Shown here: positions 17,036-26,115 of the stretch, one piece after another
Position numbering within the stretch: the first letter of the stretch is position 1
Layout of the letters: every line of letters begins with the position of its first letter
NCBI RefSeq assembly: GCF_000425745.1
Contig: NZ_AUEA01000001.1
Coordinates: 372,001-436,000, forward strand
DNA: 64,000 nt
Reading direction: 5' to 3'
Source: Pseudomonas cremoricolorata DSM 17059 = NBRC 16634
GTDB taxonomy: Bacteria > Pseudomonadota > Gammaproteobacteria > Pseudomonadales > Pseudomonadaceae
Made by a program: the position numbers and the translations under genes
The notes under the pieces: model-generated
Told to the model about the DNA's origin: nothing
Databases searched by the model: none
The model's input: the letters and a program-made list of their open reading frames with translations, nothing else

Positions 17036-17122
17036 AGCTGCACGCTTGAAGCTGAAGCTCGATCACTGATCTGAAATACAGTGCGCACTGCTTGCAGCTT
17101 GTCGCTTGCAGCTTGCCGCTCC
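17036..17122. repeat. 'gcttgcagct' intergenic repeat, copy between DUF2164 gene and hisA
   Basis: Imperfect dyad built from agctg/gcttgaagctgaagc on the left and gcttgcagcttgtcgcttgcagcttgc on the right. It fills almost the whole gap before hisA. The same words recur between hisA and hisF, between dgcA and dgcB (twice), and after gbcB. It does not match the REP family in this window. Confidence 0.7.
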
Positions 17123-17134
17123 AAAGGAAAGAGC

Positions 17135-17866
17135 ATGCTGATTATTCCCGCTATCGATTTGAAGGACGGCGCATGCGTGCGTCTGCGCCAGGGCCGTATG
17201 GAAGATTCCACGGTGTTCTCTGATGACCCGGTGAGCATGGCCGCCAAGTGGGTCGAGGGCGGTTGCCGTCGCCTGCACCTGGTCGACCTCAACGGCGCCT
17301 TCGAAGGCCAGCCGGTCAACGGTGAAGTGGTCACGGCGATCGCCCAGCGCTACCCGAACCTGCCGATCCAGATCGGCGGCGGCATCCGTTCGCTGGAAAC
17401 CATCGAGCACTACGTCAAGGCCGGCGTCAGCTACGTGATCATCGGCACCAAGGCGGTCAAGCAGCCCGAGTTCGTCGCCGAAGCGTGCAAGGCCTTCCCA
17501 GGCAAGGTCATCGTCGGCCTGGATGCCAAGGACGGCTTCGTCGCCACCGACGGCTGGGCCGAAGTCAGCACGGTGCAGGTGATCGACCTGGCCAAGCGCT
17601 TCGAAGCCGATGGCGTCTCGGCCATCGTCTACACCGACATCGCCAAAGACGGCATGATGCAGGGCTGCAACGTGCCCTTCACCAAGGCCCTGGCCGAAGC
17701 CACGCGCATTCCAGTGATCGCCTCGGGCGGCATTCATAACCTGGGCGACATCCAAGCCCTGCTGGACGCCAAGGCCCCCGGCATCATCGGCGCCATCACC
17801 GGCCGCGCGATCTACGAAGGCACCCTCGACGTCGCCGAAGCCCAGGCCTTCTGCGATCAATTCTAA
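17135..17866 (+). CDS. hisA: phosphoribosylformimino-AICAR-ribotide isomerase HisA, 243 aa
   Basis: TIM-barrel isomerase of histidine synthesis. Catalytic Asp8 lies in [12 protein letters not shown] and the second acid in [12 protein letters not shown] (about residue 129). Phosphate-binding loops are IGGGIRSLE and IASGGIHN. The start at 17135 has ggaaagagc upstream; an upstream in-frame ATG at 17081 lies within the repeat and is rejected. It belongs to the his cluster, but flanking repeats may alter its expression relative to hisBH. Confidence 0.97.
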   Translation: MLIIPAIDLKDGACVRLRQGRMEDSTVFSDDPVSMAAKWVEGGCRRLHLVDLNGAFEGQPVNGEVVTAIAQRYPNLPIQIGGGIRSLETIEHYVKAGVSYVIIGTKAVKQPEFVAEACKAFPGKVIVGLDAKDGFVATDGWAEVSTVQVIDLAKRFEADGVSAIVYTDIAKDGMMQGCNVPFTKALAEATRIPVIASGGIHNLGDIQALLDAKAPGIIGAITGRAIYEGTLDVAEAQAFCDQF

Positions 17867-17868
17867 AG

Positions 17869-17959
17869 GGCAGCGGCGAGCTGTAAGCGGCAAGCGACAA
17901 GAACAAGCGAGCACCGTAGCGCTTTGGCTTGCAGCTTGTAGCTAACAGCTCGTAGCTGC
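17869..17959. repeat. 'gcttgcagct' intergenic repeat, copy between hisA and hisF
   Basis: Left half ggcagcggcgagctgtaagcggcaagc, right half ggcttgcagcttgtagctaacagctcgtagc. The two halves can pair into a long imperfect hairpin. It starts directly after the hisA stop and ends just before the hisF ribosome site. Confidence 0.7.
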
Positions 17960-17978
17960 TCCCCCAGGAGCCCCCCCG

Positions 17979-18749
17979 ATGGCTTTAGCGAAACGCATCA
18001 TCCCTTGCCTGGACGTGGACAACGGCCGGGTGGTCAAGGGCGTCAAGTTCGAGAACATCCGTGATGCCGGTGACCCGGTTGAAATCGCCCGCCGCTACAA
18101 CGAGCAGGGCGCCGACGAAATCACCTTCCTCGACATCACCGCCAGCGTCGATGGCCGTGACACCACGCTGCATACCGTCGAGCGCATGGCCAGCCAGGTG
18201 TTCATTCCGCTGACCGTCGGCGGTGGCGTGCGCAGCGTGCAGGACATCCGCAACCTGCTCAACGCCGGCGCCGACAAGGTGTCGATCAATACCGCCGCAG
18301 TGTTCAACCCCGAGTTCGTCGGTGAGGCGGCCGAGCGCTTCGGCTCGCAGTGCATCGTCGTTGCCATCGATGCCAAGAAGGTCAGTGGCGCCGGCGAGGC
18401 GCCGCGCTGGGAAATCTTCACCCATGGCGGGCGCAAACCGACCGGGCTGGATGCGGTTGAGTGGGCGAAGAAGATGGAAGCGCTGGGAGCGGGCGAGATT
18501 CTGCTGACCAGCATGGACCAGGATGGCATGAAGAGTGGCTTCGACCTAGGTGTGACCCGTGCCATCAGCGATGCGCTGGGCATTCCGGTGATCGCCTCGG
18601 GCGGTGTCGGCAACCTGCAACACCTGGCCGATGGCATCACCGAAGGCCACGCCAGCGCGGTGCTGGCGGCGAGCATCTTCCACTTCGGCGAATACACCGT
18701 GCCTGAAGCCAAGGCCTACATGGCTGCGCGCGGCATCGTCGTACGCTAA
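17979..18749 (+). CDS. hisF: imidazole glycerol phosphate synthase cyclase subunit HisF, 256 aa
   Basis: Cyclase that joins PRFAR with ammonia to give IGP and AICAR. Catalytic Asp11 lies in [12 protein letters not shown] and Asp130 region in [12 protein letters not shown]. Phosphate loops are [10 protein letters not shown] and IASGGVGN. Its length is normal. It is the last gene of the his cluster and runs towards the TonB receptor gene on the other strand. Confidence 0.97.
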   Translation: MALAKRIIPCLDVDNGRVVKGVKFENIRDAGDPVEIARRYNEQGADEITFLDITASVDGRDTTLHTVERMASQVFIPLTVGGGVRSVQDIRNLLNAGADKVSINTAAVFNPEFVGEAAERFGSQCIVVAIDAKKVSGAGEAPRWEIFTHGGRKPTGLDAVEWAKKMEALGAGEILLTSMDQDGMKSGFDLGVTRAISDALGIPVIASGGVGNLQHLADGITEGHASAVLAASIFHFGEYTVPEAKAYMAARGIVVR

Positions 18750-18812
18750 ATGGTCGAGCGGGCCGGCGTCGCCTGCGTCTACCGCCTTGCACCTCCTGCC
18801 ACTACAGCCCAA

Positions 18813-18834
18813 GCCCGTGCCACCCGGCACGGGC
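18813..18834. terminator. hairpin between convergent hisF and TonB receptor genes
   Basis: A 9-bp perfect stem GCCCGTGCC / GGCACGGGC with loop ACCC, followed on the plus strand by CGGCTTT. It lies between two converging genes and may serve both, though the T-run is short. Confidence 0.6.
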
Positions 18835-18847
18835 CGGCTTTCGGCGT

Positions 18848-20884
18848 TCAGAACTGCGTCGTTGCCCCCACGAAGTAGGCCCGGCCCGGTACATAAAACC
18901 GCGTGGCGCCGTCTCGCGCGTCTTCATCGAGCAGGTTCTGGATACCGGCCTTGACCGTCAGCCAGTCGCTGGCCGTCCACACGCCGGCCAGGTCATAGGT
19001 GGTGTATGACTTGATGAAGTCGGTGGCCACTCCGCGCTGCTTGCCGACGTGCTGCGCGGCCAGTTCGGCGTTGAAACGCTGGTTGATCTGCCAGTCGAGG
19101 GCGCTGTACAGCGACAGCTTCGGGGCGCTGATCAGGTCTTTGCCGGTGGAAAGGTTGCGGCTTTCCAGCAGGTAGGTGGCATTGCTGCGCCAGGTCACGC
19201 GATCAGCGATCACCGGCACGCTGAACGAGCCTTCCCAGCCCCGGGTGCGAGCCTTCTCGGCGTTCTCCAGCACGGTCCACCAGCGGCCTTCATGGAACCC
19301 TTTGGGCGCGTACTCGATCTTGTTCCGGAAGTCGGTGTGGAAGTAGGTCAGGCCTGCCTGCCAGTCGTCGAAGTCATAGGCCACGCCCATTTCCTTGCTG
19401 ATGCTGGTTTCCGGACGCAGGTTGGGGTTGCCGGCCATCCAGCAACCGCCCGTGACATAACCCAACGGCTGCAACGATGTGCAGCCGCGACCTTTCGAAA
19501 ACGTGGCTGCGCCCGCGCTGCCCTCCTTCAGATTGGGTGCACGAAAGCCTTTTGAAATGCCGCCGCGAAGCGTCCAGTCAGGGTGCGGGTGGTAGACCAC
19601 ATAGGCCCGCGGGCTGTGGTGATTGCCATAGGTGTCGTTGTGATCGAAACGATTGCCCAGCGTCAGTGAAAGGTTATCGAGCAGGAATATCTCGTTCTCG
19701 ATGAACGCGGCCCAGGTGGTGCGTTGGTAGCTGGAACCTGCAACCGGCTGGCCCTGGTAGTCGACGGGCACGGTGCCGAGGGTTCGGGTGTTGGTCAGCG
19801 ACTCGCGCATCCATTGGCTGCCCACGGTCAGGCGCTGGTTGAACTGCCACTCCAGGGGCATCGTCAGGCTGCCCTCGACGATCTTTTCCTCAGAGTCGGC
19901 TTTTTCTGCGCTGATCTTGTTCTTGAAGCGGTTCAGGTAGGCATCGACCCGTGCCGTAGCGAACCCCAGGTCACCGTTGTAGGAGGTCGAGTAGCTTTCG
20001 CGGGTCAACTGCCCGGCCCCGAACGCGCTGATCTGCGACTCAGGCATATCCGACGCCCAGGCCTGTTCGACCCCCTGGCTGACCTCGAACGAGACGCTGT
20101 GGTCCTGATTCACACGCCAGTCGAGCAAGGCGTTGGCGCTACGGTCTTTCGCGCCGCCGGCGCCATCGTTGGGCAGCGGCTCGCCCAGCGCGTCCAGCCG
20201 CGGTCGTACCTCATCGCTGGCGCGGCGAGTGACGTTGCCGCCCAGGCGCAGGCCGATCGATTCACTGAGCGGCCCCGAGAGGTTGACGCTGGTCTGCTGG
20301 GTCTGTCCGCGATCGGAGTTCTGCGGGACTGTGGCATTGGCCTCCAGCGAGCCACTCCAGGTGCGTGACACCTTGCGCGTGATGATATTGATCACCCCGC
20401 CCATGGCATCCGAGCCATACAGCGAGGACATCGGGCCGCGCACCACCTCGATGCGCTCGATCATGTTGGGCGAAATCCAGTTCAGGTCCTGGCGCCCGAG
20501 GTCGCGGCGGTAGTGGGTATCGGCTGAACTGCCCATGCGCTTGCCGTCCACCAGAATCAGCGTGTACTTGTCGTCCAGCCCGCGCAGCTTGATTTTCGAT
20601 TGCTCGCCCACCGGCCCGAACCCGCCTGTGACACCGGGCAGGCGGCGCAACAGGGCATTGAGGTCATGCACTGGCTGGCGCTCGATCTCTTCACGGGTAA
20701 TGACGCTGACGCTGGCCGGCGCATCGCGCAGGTCGGTGCCGCTGCCACTGGCGGTGATGAACGACATTTCCAGTTCAGCGACGGCCTTGTCTGGCGGCTT
20801 TTGGGCGTCGGCGTCCGTGGCGTGGGCGAGGGGGGTGAAGAGGGCAACAGCGAGCAGACCGAGGGGTAAAGCGGGAGGGTTCAT
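18848..20884 (-). CDS. TonB-dependent outer-membrane receptor (CirA/FepA-like), 678 aa
   Basis: Outer-membrane gated channel, probably for a siderophore or other iron chelate. A signal peptide (MNPPALPLGLLAVALFTPLA) is followed by the plug domain: DAPASVSVITREEIERQPV, DLNALLRRLPGV, KLRGLDDKYTLILVDGKRMG and RIEVVRGPMSSLYGSDAMGG are standard plug signatures (about residues 55-165). The 22-strand barrel follows and ends in the terminal aromatic residue (YFVGATTQF). A loop with two Cys (GRGCTSLQPLGYVTGGC) resembles catecholate receptors. A Fur-box-like sequence upstream supports iron regulation. No partner transporter lies next to it. Confidence 0.88.
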   Translation of the reverse strand: MNPPALPLGLLAVALFTPLAHATDADAQKPPDKAVAELEMSFITASGSGTDLRDAPASVSVITREEIERQPVHDLNALLRRLPGVTGGFGPVGEQSKIKLRGLDDKYTLILVDGKRMGSSADTHYRRDLGRQDLNWISPNMIERIEVVRGPMSSLYGSDAMGGVINIITRKVSRTWSGSLEANATVPQNSDRGQTQQTSVNLSGPLSESIGLRLGGNVTRRASDEVRPRLDALGEPLPNDGAGGAKDRSANALLDWRVNQDHSVSFEVSQGVEQAWASDMPESQISAFGAGQLTRESYSTSYNGDLGFATARVDAYLNRFKNKISAEKADSEEKIVEGSLTMPLEWQFNQRLTVGSQWMRESLTNTRTLGTVPVDYQGQPVAGSSYQRTTWAAFIENEIFLLDNLSLTLGNRFDHNDTYGNHHSPRAYVVYHPHPDWTLRGGISKGFRAPNLKEGSAGAATFSKGRGCTSLQPLGYVTGGCWMAGNPNLRPETSISKEMGVAYDFDDWQAGLTYFHTDFRNKIEYAPKGFHEGRWWTVLENAEKARTRGWEGSFSVPVIADRVTWRSNATYLLESRNLSTGKDLISAPKLSLYSALDWQINQRFNAELAAQHVGKQRGVATDFIKSYTTYDLAGVWTASDWLTVKAGIQNLLDEDARDGATRFYVPGRAYFVGATTQF

Positions 20885-20930
20885 TGCAGGCCAATCCTTC
20901 GTAAGTCAGGAAGTCGGCCGGGATGTTAGT

Positions 20931-20949
20931 GAAAATGAGAACGTTTCGT
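20931..20949 (-). promoter_or_regulatory. Fur-box-like operator upstream of the TonB receptor
   Basis: GAAAATGAGAACGTTTCGT matches the 19-bp Fur consensus GATAATGATAATCATTATC at 11 to 12 positions, with the best agreement in the left half (GAaAATGAgAA). It lies 47-65 bp upstream of the receptor start codon, a normal place for Fur repression. Confidence 0.5.
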
Positions 20950-21103
20950 GATCTATTCGTAAGTTATTGAGTTTCAAGAAATTTATATAAAAATTTGTGT
21001 CGGAGAGCTGCTTGGTGGCAGCCGCTCTAGTTCGCGGTGTTCGCGGGGATTGGGGGGGAGGGCGTGGGGGTTACGGGATGTTACCGGGGGGAGGCGAGGT
21101 GGG

Positions 21104-21188
21104 GGGCCGCTTTGCGGCCCTATCGCGGCTAACCGCAGCGGCGGACCGACCGCTCCTACATGGGCTGTAGGAGCGGCGTAGGCCGCGA
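21104..21188. repeat. REP doublet (copy 2)
   Basis: Palindrome gggccgctttgcggccc, then a REP unit 'ctaaccgcagcggcggacc...cgctcctaca' followed after tgggc by an inverted unit 'tgtaggagcggcg...ccgcg'. The two units face each other and can form one long cruciform. It sits just after choV and may stabilise that mRNA. Confidence 0.8.
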
Positions 21189-21208
21189 AGCTCTTCAGGT
21201 CATGAAGA

Positions 21209-22387
21209 TCAACCGTGGTTCTTGCCCAGCAGCGCGTGATACAGCTCGGTATCCCCGAGAATCCCCACCACGCGGTCGTTGTCTTGCAGGACCAGCTTGT
21301 TACCCGTGTGGTAACGGATCTGCAGGGCTTCGCGCATGCCGATGTCGGCGTGCACCACGGTCGGGCGGCGGCCGAGGGTTTCGACATCCTGCCCCGGTGC
21401 CCAGTGCTGCATGTCCAGGCCATTCTGGCCTTGGCGGGCGCGTTGCAGCGAGCCGCCTTCACCCAAGTCGAGCCAGGCATCTTCGCCAGGGTCGAGGCAC
21501 ACCGAGCCGTTGATGCGTTTGCACTGATCGACGGTGCGCATCAGGCTGCGGCCGCACAGCACGTTGAGCGGGTTGGTGTGGGCGACGAAGGTACGCACGT
21601 ATTCGTCGGCCGGATTGAGCACGATCTCTTCCGGCTTGCTGTACTGGATGATCCGCCCGTCTTTCATGATGGCGATCCGCGTGCCGAGCTTGAGCGCTTC
21701 GTCCAGGTCGTGGCTGACGAAGACGATGGTCTTGTTGAGCTTGCGTTGCAGCTCCAGCAGCTCGTCTTGCAGGCCCTGGCGGATCAGCGGGTCGAGGGCC
21801 GAGAACGGTTCGTCCATCAGCAGGATGTCGGCGTCCATCGCCAGCGCCCGGGCCAGGCCCACACGCTGCTGCATGCCGCCGGAGAGCTCGTCGGGCTTCT
21901 TGTTGCGCCACTGCGTCAGGCCCACCAGCTCGAGCTTTTCATCGACCAGCTTGCGCCGGTCCTTCTCGGGGCGGCCCTGCATTTCCAGGCCGAAGCTGAT
22001 GTTCTCGCGCACGGTCAGCCACGGCATCAGGGCGAACTTCTGGAACACCATGGCGATACGCTTGGTGCGCATCATCTTCAGCTCGGCAGCCGAGCAGTGG
22101 GCGATGTCGATGTGGTTGCCTTCATGCTCGACGAACAGCTTGCCGCGGCTGACGGTGTTGAGGCCGTTGATGCAGCGCAGCAGGCTCGACTTGCCCGAGC
22201 CGGACAGGCCCATCAGTACGCAGATCTCGCCCTTGTTGATATCCAGGTTGGCTTTTTCGACACCGACCACAAGGCCCGTCTGCTTGAGAATCTGTTCGCG
22301 GGTCTTGCCCTGGTCGAGCAGCGACAGCGCTTCGCGCGGCTTGTTGGAGAAGATGACGTCGACGTCTTCGAATCGAATGATGCTCAT
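21209..22387 (-). CDS. choV: choline/betaine/carnitine ABC transporter ATP-binding protein, 392 aa
   Basis: Energises uptake of quaternary amines (also named CbcV in pseudomonads). Walker A is GLSGSGKSS, the signature LSGGMQQRVGLARALA, Walker B ILLMDEPFSAL, and the family insert YDXX-type region is replaced by FSNKPREALSLLDQGKTRE near the N-terminus, as in ProV. The C-terminal 100 residues (from about 290) form a CBS-type regulatory domain (VHADIGMREALQIRYHTGNK, VVGILGDTELYHALL), used for osmotic or ligand sensing in ProV/OpuA. The start overlaps the choW stop by 4 nt. Confidence 0.92.
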   Translation of the reverse strand: MSIIRFEDVDVIFSNKPREALSLLDQGKTREQILKQTGLVVGVEKANLDINKGEICVLMGLSGSGKSSLLRCINGLNTVSRGKLFVEHEGNHIDIAHCSAAELKMMRTKRIAMVFQKFALMPWLTVRENISFGLEMQGRPEKDRRKLVDEKLELVGLTQWRNKKPDELSGGMQQRVGLARALAMDADILLMDEPFSALDPLIRQGLQDELLELQRKLNKTIVFVSHDLDEALKLGTRIAIMKDGRIIQYSKPEEIVLNPADEYVRTFVAHTNPLNVLCGRSLMRTVDQCKRINGSVCLDPGEDAWLDLGEGGSLQRARQGQNGLDMQHWAPGQDVETLGRRPTVVHADIGMREALQIRYHTGNKLVLQDNDRVVGILGDTELYHALLGKNHG

Positions 22388-23229
22388 GCTTCACTCCTAG
22401 CCGGCAGCTCCGGTTGCTTGCAGATACGGTCGAGCATGATCGCCAGCAGGACGATCGCCAGGCCCGCTTCGAAGCCCAGGGAAATGTCGGCGGTGTTCAG
22501 CGCGTTGACCACCGGCTTGCCGAGGCCGTCGGCACCGACCAGCGCGGCAATCACTACCATCGACAGCGACAGCATGATGCATTGGGTCACGCCGGCCGCG
22601 ATGCTTGGCATGGCGTGGGGCAGTTCGATGCGGGTCAGCAGTTGACGGCGCGAGCAGCCGAAGGCCTTGCCGGCGTCCATCAGTTCCTGCGGCACGTCGC
22701 AGATGCCCAGGTAGGTCAGGCGGATCGGCGCGGCGATGGCGAACACCACGGTAGAGATCAGCCCCGGTACCACGCCCAGACCGAACAGGGTCAGGGTGGG
22801 GATCAGGTAGACGAAGGTCGGCACGGTCTGCATCAGGTCGAGGACCGGGCGCAGGGCGGTGTAGAACATCGGTTTGTGCGCAGCGACGATACCCAGCGGT
22901 ACGCCGATGGCGACACACACCACGGTGGCGAAGGTGACCTGGGCGAGGGTCTCCATGGTTTCCTGCCAGTACCCCAGGTTGAGGATCAGCAGGAACGAGA
23001 GGGCAACGAAGACGGTGAGGGCGACCCGGCGCTGAATCAGGTGCGCGAGCGCGGCGAAGATAGCGATGAGCACGAAAGGGTTGAACCAGGTCAGGGCGCT
23101 GGTGACCCCGTAAATCATGAATTCCAGGCCTTTGGCGATAGCGTCGAAATAGTTGGCGCCGATTTGCGTCAGCCACTCGACGAAGGTTGCCATGTACTGG
23201 CCTAGCGGTATTTTCTGATCGATGAGCAT
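22384..23229 (-). CDS. choW: choline/betaine/carnitine ABC transporter permease, 281 aa
   Basis: Membrane subunit (CbcW) of the ProW/OpuAB type. Several hydrophobic helices and the EAA loop (LMDAGKAFGCSRRQLLTRIE followed by LPHAMPSIAAGV) are visible. The N-terminus IPLGQYMATFVEWLTQIGAN is typical. It overlaps choV by 4 nt. A gap of about 110 bp separates it from choX. The substrate-binding partners are ChoX and, by known work on pseudomonads, also the orphan CaiX encoded about 7 kb away. Confidence 0.92.
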   Translation of the reverse strand: MLIDQKIPLGQYMATFVEWLTQIGANYFDAIAKGLEFMIYGVTSALTWFNPFVLIAIFAALAHLIQRRVALTVFVALSFLLILNLGYWQETMETLAQVTFATVVCVAIGVPLGIVAAHKPMFYTALRPVLDLMQTVPTFVYLIPTLTLFGLGVVPGLISTVVFAIAAPIRLTYLGICDVPQELMDAGKAFGCSRRQLLTRIELPHAMPSIAAGVTQCIMLSLSMVVIAALVGADGLGKPVVNALNTADISLGFEAGLAIVLLAIMLDRICKQPELPARSEA

Positions 23230-23338
23230 GATAGCGAGCTTCCACCTGCAAAGATTGAAATCAGTCCGGGGAGGGCACGGTCCCGCCCCGCGGTAGTGCC
23301 TGGCGGCCTGGGCAGACCGCCTGCTATTGCGACTTTCG

Positions 23339-24286
23339 TTATTGCGTCAGCTTGGCCTTGGCCGCCTCCAGCCCCGGTTTGCCATCGACGGTCGTCACCC
23401 CGGCCAGCCAGGTGTCGAGTACTTGAGGGTTGTTCTTCAGCCACGCTTGCGCAGCGGCGCTGGGTTTCATCTTGTCGTCCAGCACCTTGCCCATCAGCGT
23501 GCTTTCCATGTCCAGGGTGAACGACAGGTTCTTCAACAGTTGCCCGACGTTGCTGCACTCCTGTGCATAGCCCTTGCGGGTATTGGTATAGACGGTGGCC
23601 TTGCCGAAGTCAGGGCCGAAGAAGTCGTCGCCGCCAGTCAGATACTGCATCTGGAAGCGCTTGTTCATCGGGTGCGGTTCCCAGCCAAGGAACACCACGC
23701 CTTCGTTCTGCCGCTTGGCTCGTTCGACGGCCGTCAGCATGCCCGCTTCGCTGGATTGCACCAGCTTGAAGCCGGCGTCCTTCAGGCCGAAGGCGTTCTT
23801 GTCGATCATGCTCTGGATGGTGCGGTTGCCGTCGTTGCCAGGTTCGATGCCATACAGCTTGGCGCCCAGCTCGTTCTTGAATTTGGCGATATCGGAAAAG
23901 TCCTTGAGACCCTTGTCGTACAGCGACTGCGAGACGGCGAGGGTGTACTTGGCGTTTTCCAGGTTGGGACGCAGGGTTTCGACGGTGCCGGCATCGCGAT
24001 AGGCCTTGATGTCGTTTTCCATGGTCGGCATCCAGTTGCCGAGGAATACGTCGAGGTCTTTGCCGGAAGCGAGGGATTTGTAGGTGACGGGTACCGAAAT
24101 CATCGTGGTCTTGGTCTTGTAGCCCAAGGCTTCGAGAACGGCGCTGGTGACAGCGGTGGTGACGGTGATGTCAGTCCAGCCTACGTCCGAAAAGCGTACC
24201 GTCTGGCACTGTTCGGGTTCGGCGGCCTGGGCCAGCAGCGGTGTGGCTAACAACGCGGCCAGCAACAGCGAGGGTGAGGCTTTCAT
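23339..24286 (-). CDS. choX: choline/betaine-binding periplasmic protein, 315 aa
   Basis: Substrate-binding protein of the OpuAC/ProX type (CbcX/ChoX). Signal peptide MKASPSLLLAALLATPLLAQ-AAEPEQ. Aromatic residues that cage the quaternary ammonium group are expected in VGWTDITVTTAV, FLGNWMPTME and VFLGWEPHPMN, all of which are visible. Family hallmark GIEPGNDGNRTIQSMIDKN is present. It is the first gene of choXWV, divergent from sdaB, with 21-bp-period direct repeats in the shared promoter region. It is about 45% similar by eye to CaiX of this window. Confidence 0.92.
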   Translation of the reverse strand: MKASPSLLLAALLATPLLAQAAEPEQCQTVRFSDVGWTDITVTTAVTSAVLEALGYKTKTTMISVPVTYKSLASGKDLDVFLGNWMPTMENDIKAYRDAGTVETLRPNLENAKYTLAVSQSLYDKGLKDFSDIAKFKNELGAKLYGIEPGNDGNRTIQSMIDKNAFGLKDAGFKLVQSSEAGMLTAVERAKRQNEGVVFLGWEPHPMNKRFQMQYLTGGDDFFGPDFGKATVYTNTRKGYAQECSNVGQLLKNLSFTLDMESTLMGKVLDDKMKPSAAAQAWLKNNPQVLDTWLAGVTTVDGKPGLEAAKAKLTQ

Positions 24287-24735
24287 GGGTGGACTCCATT
24301 AATTTTGTCTTCGGGTTCGCGGGGTCGCCGAGCCTTCTTCGGGCTTCGATCGTCCAGGCCTGCAGAGGGCAGGTTGCGGGGCCGTGCAATACGAGTCGCT
24401 TTCGATAATCCTCCAGCGTTCGGCATTCGCCTACTGCCAGGGTCGTATCCAGTGCAGCACAGGTCGTATCCAGTATGTGCAATGTCGCTTAGAGATTGTT
24501 CTGCCCGCCGAGCGCCGGTTTTGCGGCATCCGGCGCTTTGAAAACGCCCGTGCCAGGGGCTTGCAACGGCGTGTTGCCGGGGCGCTGGTTGACAAAAGTA
24601 CGTCCGTTGCAGACGGCGAACTGTAGGACAAAAGCCCGATGATGCGCGCATTCACAGTGGTCGGCCGCAGCCTGGCGGACGCATCACGGCACGCAACGAC
24701 GCGTGCAGACAAGCCCATCAAGAGGTGATTCGACA
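24287..24735. promoter_or_regulatory. 449-bp divergent regulatory region choX / sdaB
   Basis: Shared upstream region of the choXWV operon (minus) and sdaB (plus). It contains the 21-bp-period direct repeats (annotated separately), and short inverted repeats such as gccgg-ttttgcggcatc-cggc near 24510-24535. No gene is supported in it. Both operons belong to the betaine pathway, so control by GbdR is plausible. Confidence 0.6.
24441..24487. promoter_or_regulatory. direct repeats with 21-bp period, candidate GbdR (AraC-type) binding site
   Basis: The 13-mer GGTCGTATCCAGT occurs at 24441-24453 and again at 24462-24474, exactly 21 bp apart. A third partial copy TGTCG starts 21 bp further (GTCG at 24484-24487). 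Two helical turns is the usual spacing of the paired half-sites of AraC-family regulators. The region lies about 155-200 bp upstream of choX. A related CTGG..CGACC word occurs twice, 21 bp apart, upstream of cdhR. Confidence 0.55.
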
Positions 24736-26115
24736 ATGGCCATCAGCGTGTTCGACCTGTTCAAGATTGGTGTGGGGCCGTCCAGCTCCCACACCGTCGG
24801 CCCCATGCGCGCCGGCGCGCTGTTCGTGCAGGGTCTGCGCGAACGCAACGAGCTGGAGCAGGTCAGCCGGATCGAGGTGCGCCTGTATGGCTCGCTGTCG
24901 GCCACCGGCGTCGGCCACGGCACCGACAACGCCACCATCATGGGCCTGATGGGCGAATGGCCCGACCAGATCGACCCGACCCTGATCGGCCCACGCATCA
25001 GCGAACTGCGGGAAACCAACACCCTGCAGCTCGATGGTCGCCTGCCCATCGAGTTCCGCTGGGAGCGCGACATGCTGCTGCTCGACGAGAACCTGCCCTA
25101 CCACCCCAACGCCATGACCCTGGTCGCCTACGCCCAGGACGGTGATCTGCTGCATGAAGACACCTACTACTCGGTTGGCGGTGGCTTCGTGGTCGATGCC
25201 GCGCAGGCTGCAAGCGGTGTGCTTGACGCCGACCAGACGGTGCTGCCGTACGATTTCAACAGTGCCGCCGAGCTGCTCGAGCTGTGCAAGAAAAACGACA
25301 TGCGCGTGTCGCAATTGATGATGGCCAACGAGCTGACCTGGCGCAGCGAGGCAGACATCCGCGCCGGCCTGCTGAAACTCTGGCGCGCCATGCAGGAATG
25401 CGTGAACAACGGCCTGAAGTACGAAGGCACGCTGCCTGGCGGGCTCAACGTGCGCCGCCGTGCGGCCAAGCTGCACCGCAACCTGCAGGAAATCGGCAAG
25501 CCCAACGTCATCGGCTCGACCATGAGCGCCATGGAGTGGGTCAACCTGTTCGCCCTGGCGGTCAATGAAGAGAACGCCGCTGGCGGGCGCATGGTCACGG
25601 CGCCCACCAACGGCGCGGCGGGCATCATTCCGGCGGTGCTGCATTACTACATGCGCTTCTCCGACGTGGTCGACGAAAGCAACGTGGTCGACTACCTGCT
25701 GGCCGCCGCTGCGGTGGGCATCCTGTGCAAGAAGAATGCGTCGATTTCCGGTGCCGAAGTCGGTTGCCAGGGCGAGGTCGGTTCTGCCTGCGCGATGGCC
25801 GCTGCGGGTCTGGCAGACATCCTTGGCGGCACCCCGCCGCAAGTCGAGAATGCGGCCGAGATTGCCCTGGAACATAACCTCGGCCTGACCTGCGACCCGG
25901 TCGGTGGTCTGGTTCAGGTGCCGTGCATCGAGCGCAACGCCATCGCTGCGGTGAAGGCGATCAACGCCGTGCAAATGGCCTTGCGCGGCGACGGCGAACA
26001 CTTCATTTCCCTCGACCAGGTGATCCGCACCATGCGTGACACCGGCGCCGACATGCACGACAAGTACAAAGAGACCTCTCGCGGCGGCCTGGCCGTCAGC
26101 GCCATCGAATGCTGA
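24736..26115 (+). CDS. sdaB: L-serine dehydratase (single-chain, Fe-S type), 459 aa
   Basis: Deaminates L-serine to pyruvate, the last step of betaine use. The start MAISVFDLFKIGVGPSSSHT is preceded by agaggtgattcgaca; an in-frame ATG 33 bp earlier is unlikely. The 4Fe-4S ligands are in GCQGEVGSACAMAAAG and CDPVGGLVQVPC, and the conserved serine-binding SSHTVGPM is near the N-terminus. It is the full single-chain form with beta and alpha domains fused. It follows the choX promoter region and precedes gbdR, as in P. aeruginosa. Confidence 0.93.
   Translation: MAISVFDLFKIGVGPSSSHTVGPMRAGALFVQGLRERNELEQVSRIEVRLYGSLSATGVGHGTDNATIMGLMGEWPDQIDPTLIGPRISELRETNTLQLDGRLPIEFRWERDMLLLDENLPYHPNAMTLVAYAQDGDLLHEDTYYSVGGGFVVDAAQAASGVLDADQTVLPYDFNSAAELLELCKKNDMRVSQLMMANELTWRSEADIRAGLLKLWRAMQECVNNGLKYEGTLPGGLNVRRRAAKLHRNLQEIGKPNVIGSTMSAMEWVNLFALAVNEENAAGGRMVTAPTNGAAGIIPAVLHYYMRFSDVVDESNVVDYLLAAAAVGILCKKNASISGAEVGCQGEVGSACAMAAAGLADILGGTPPQVENAAEIALEHNLGLTCDPVGGLVQVPCIERNAIAAVKAINAVQMALRGDGEHFISLDQVIRTMRDTGADMHDKYKETSRGGLAVSAIEC

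Larger units (their letters stand above)
20885..21208. other. 324-bp region between TonB receptor start and choV stop
   Basis: Contains the receptor promoter with a Fur-like site (20931-20949), an AT-rich stretch (20940-21000), and a REP doublet (21104-21188) at the 3' end of the choXWV transcript. No gene is supported. Confidence 0.6.

Noticed and set aside
24441-24487. Short regularly spaced repeats considered as a CRISPR array
   Set aside because: Repeat unit is 13 bp with 8-bp spacing and only two full copies, no cas genes; better explained as a regulator binding site. No CRISPR array was seen anywhere in the window.
24283-24651. Open frames in both strands of the choX-sdaB gap
   Set aside because: They cover the promoter region with the 21-bp repeats, lack ribosome sites and show no family resemblance.
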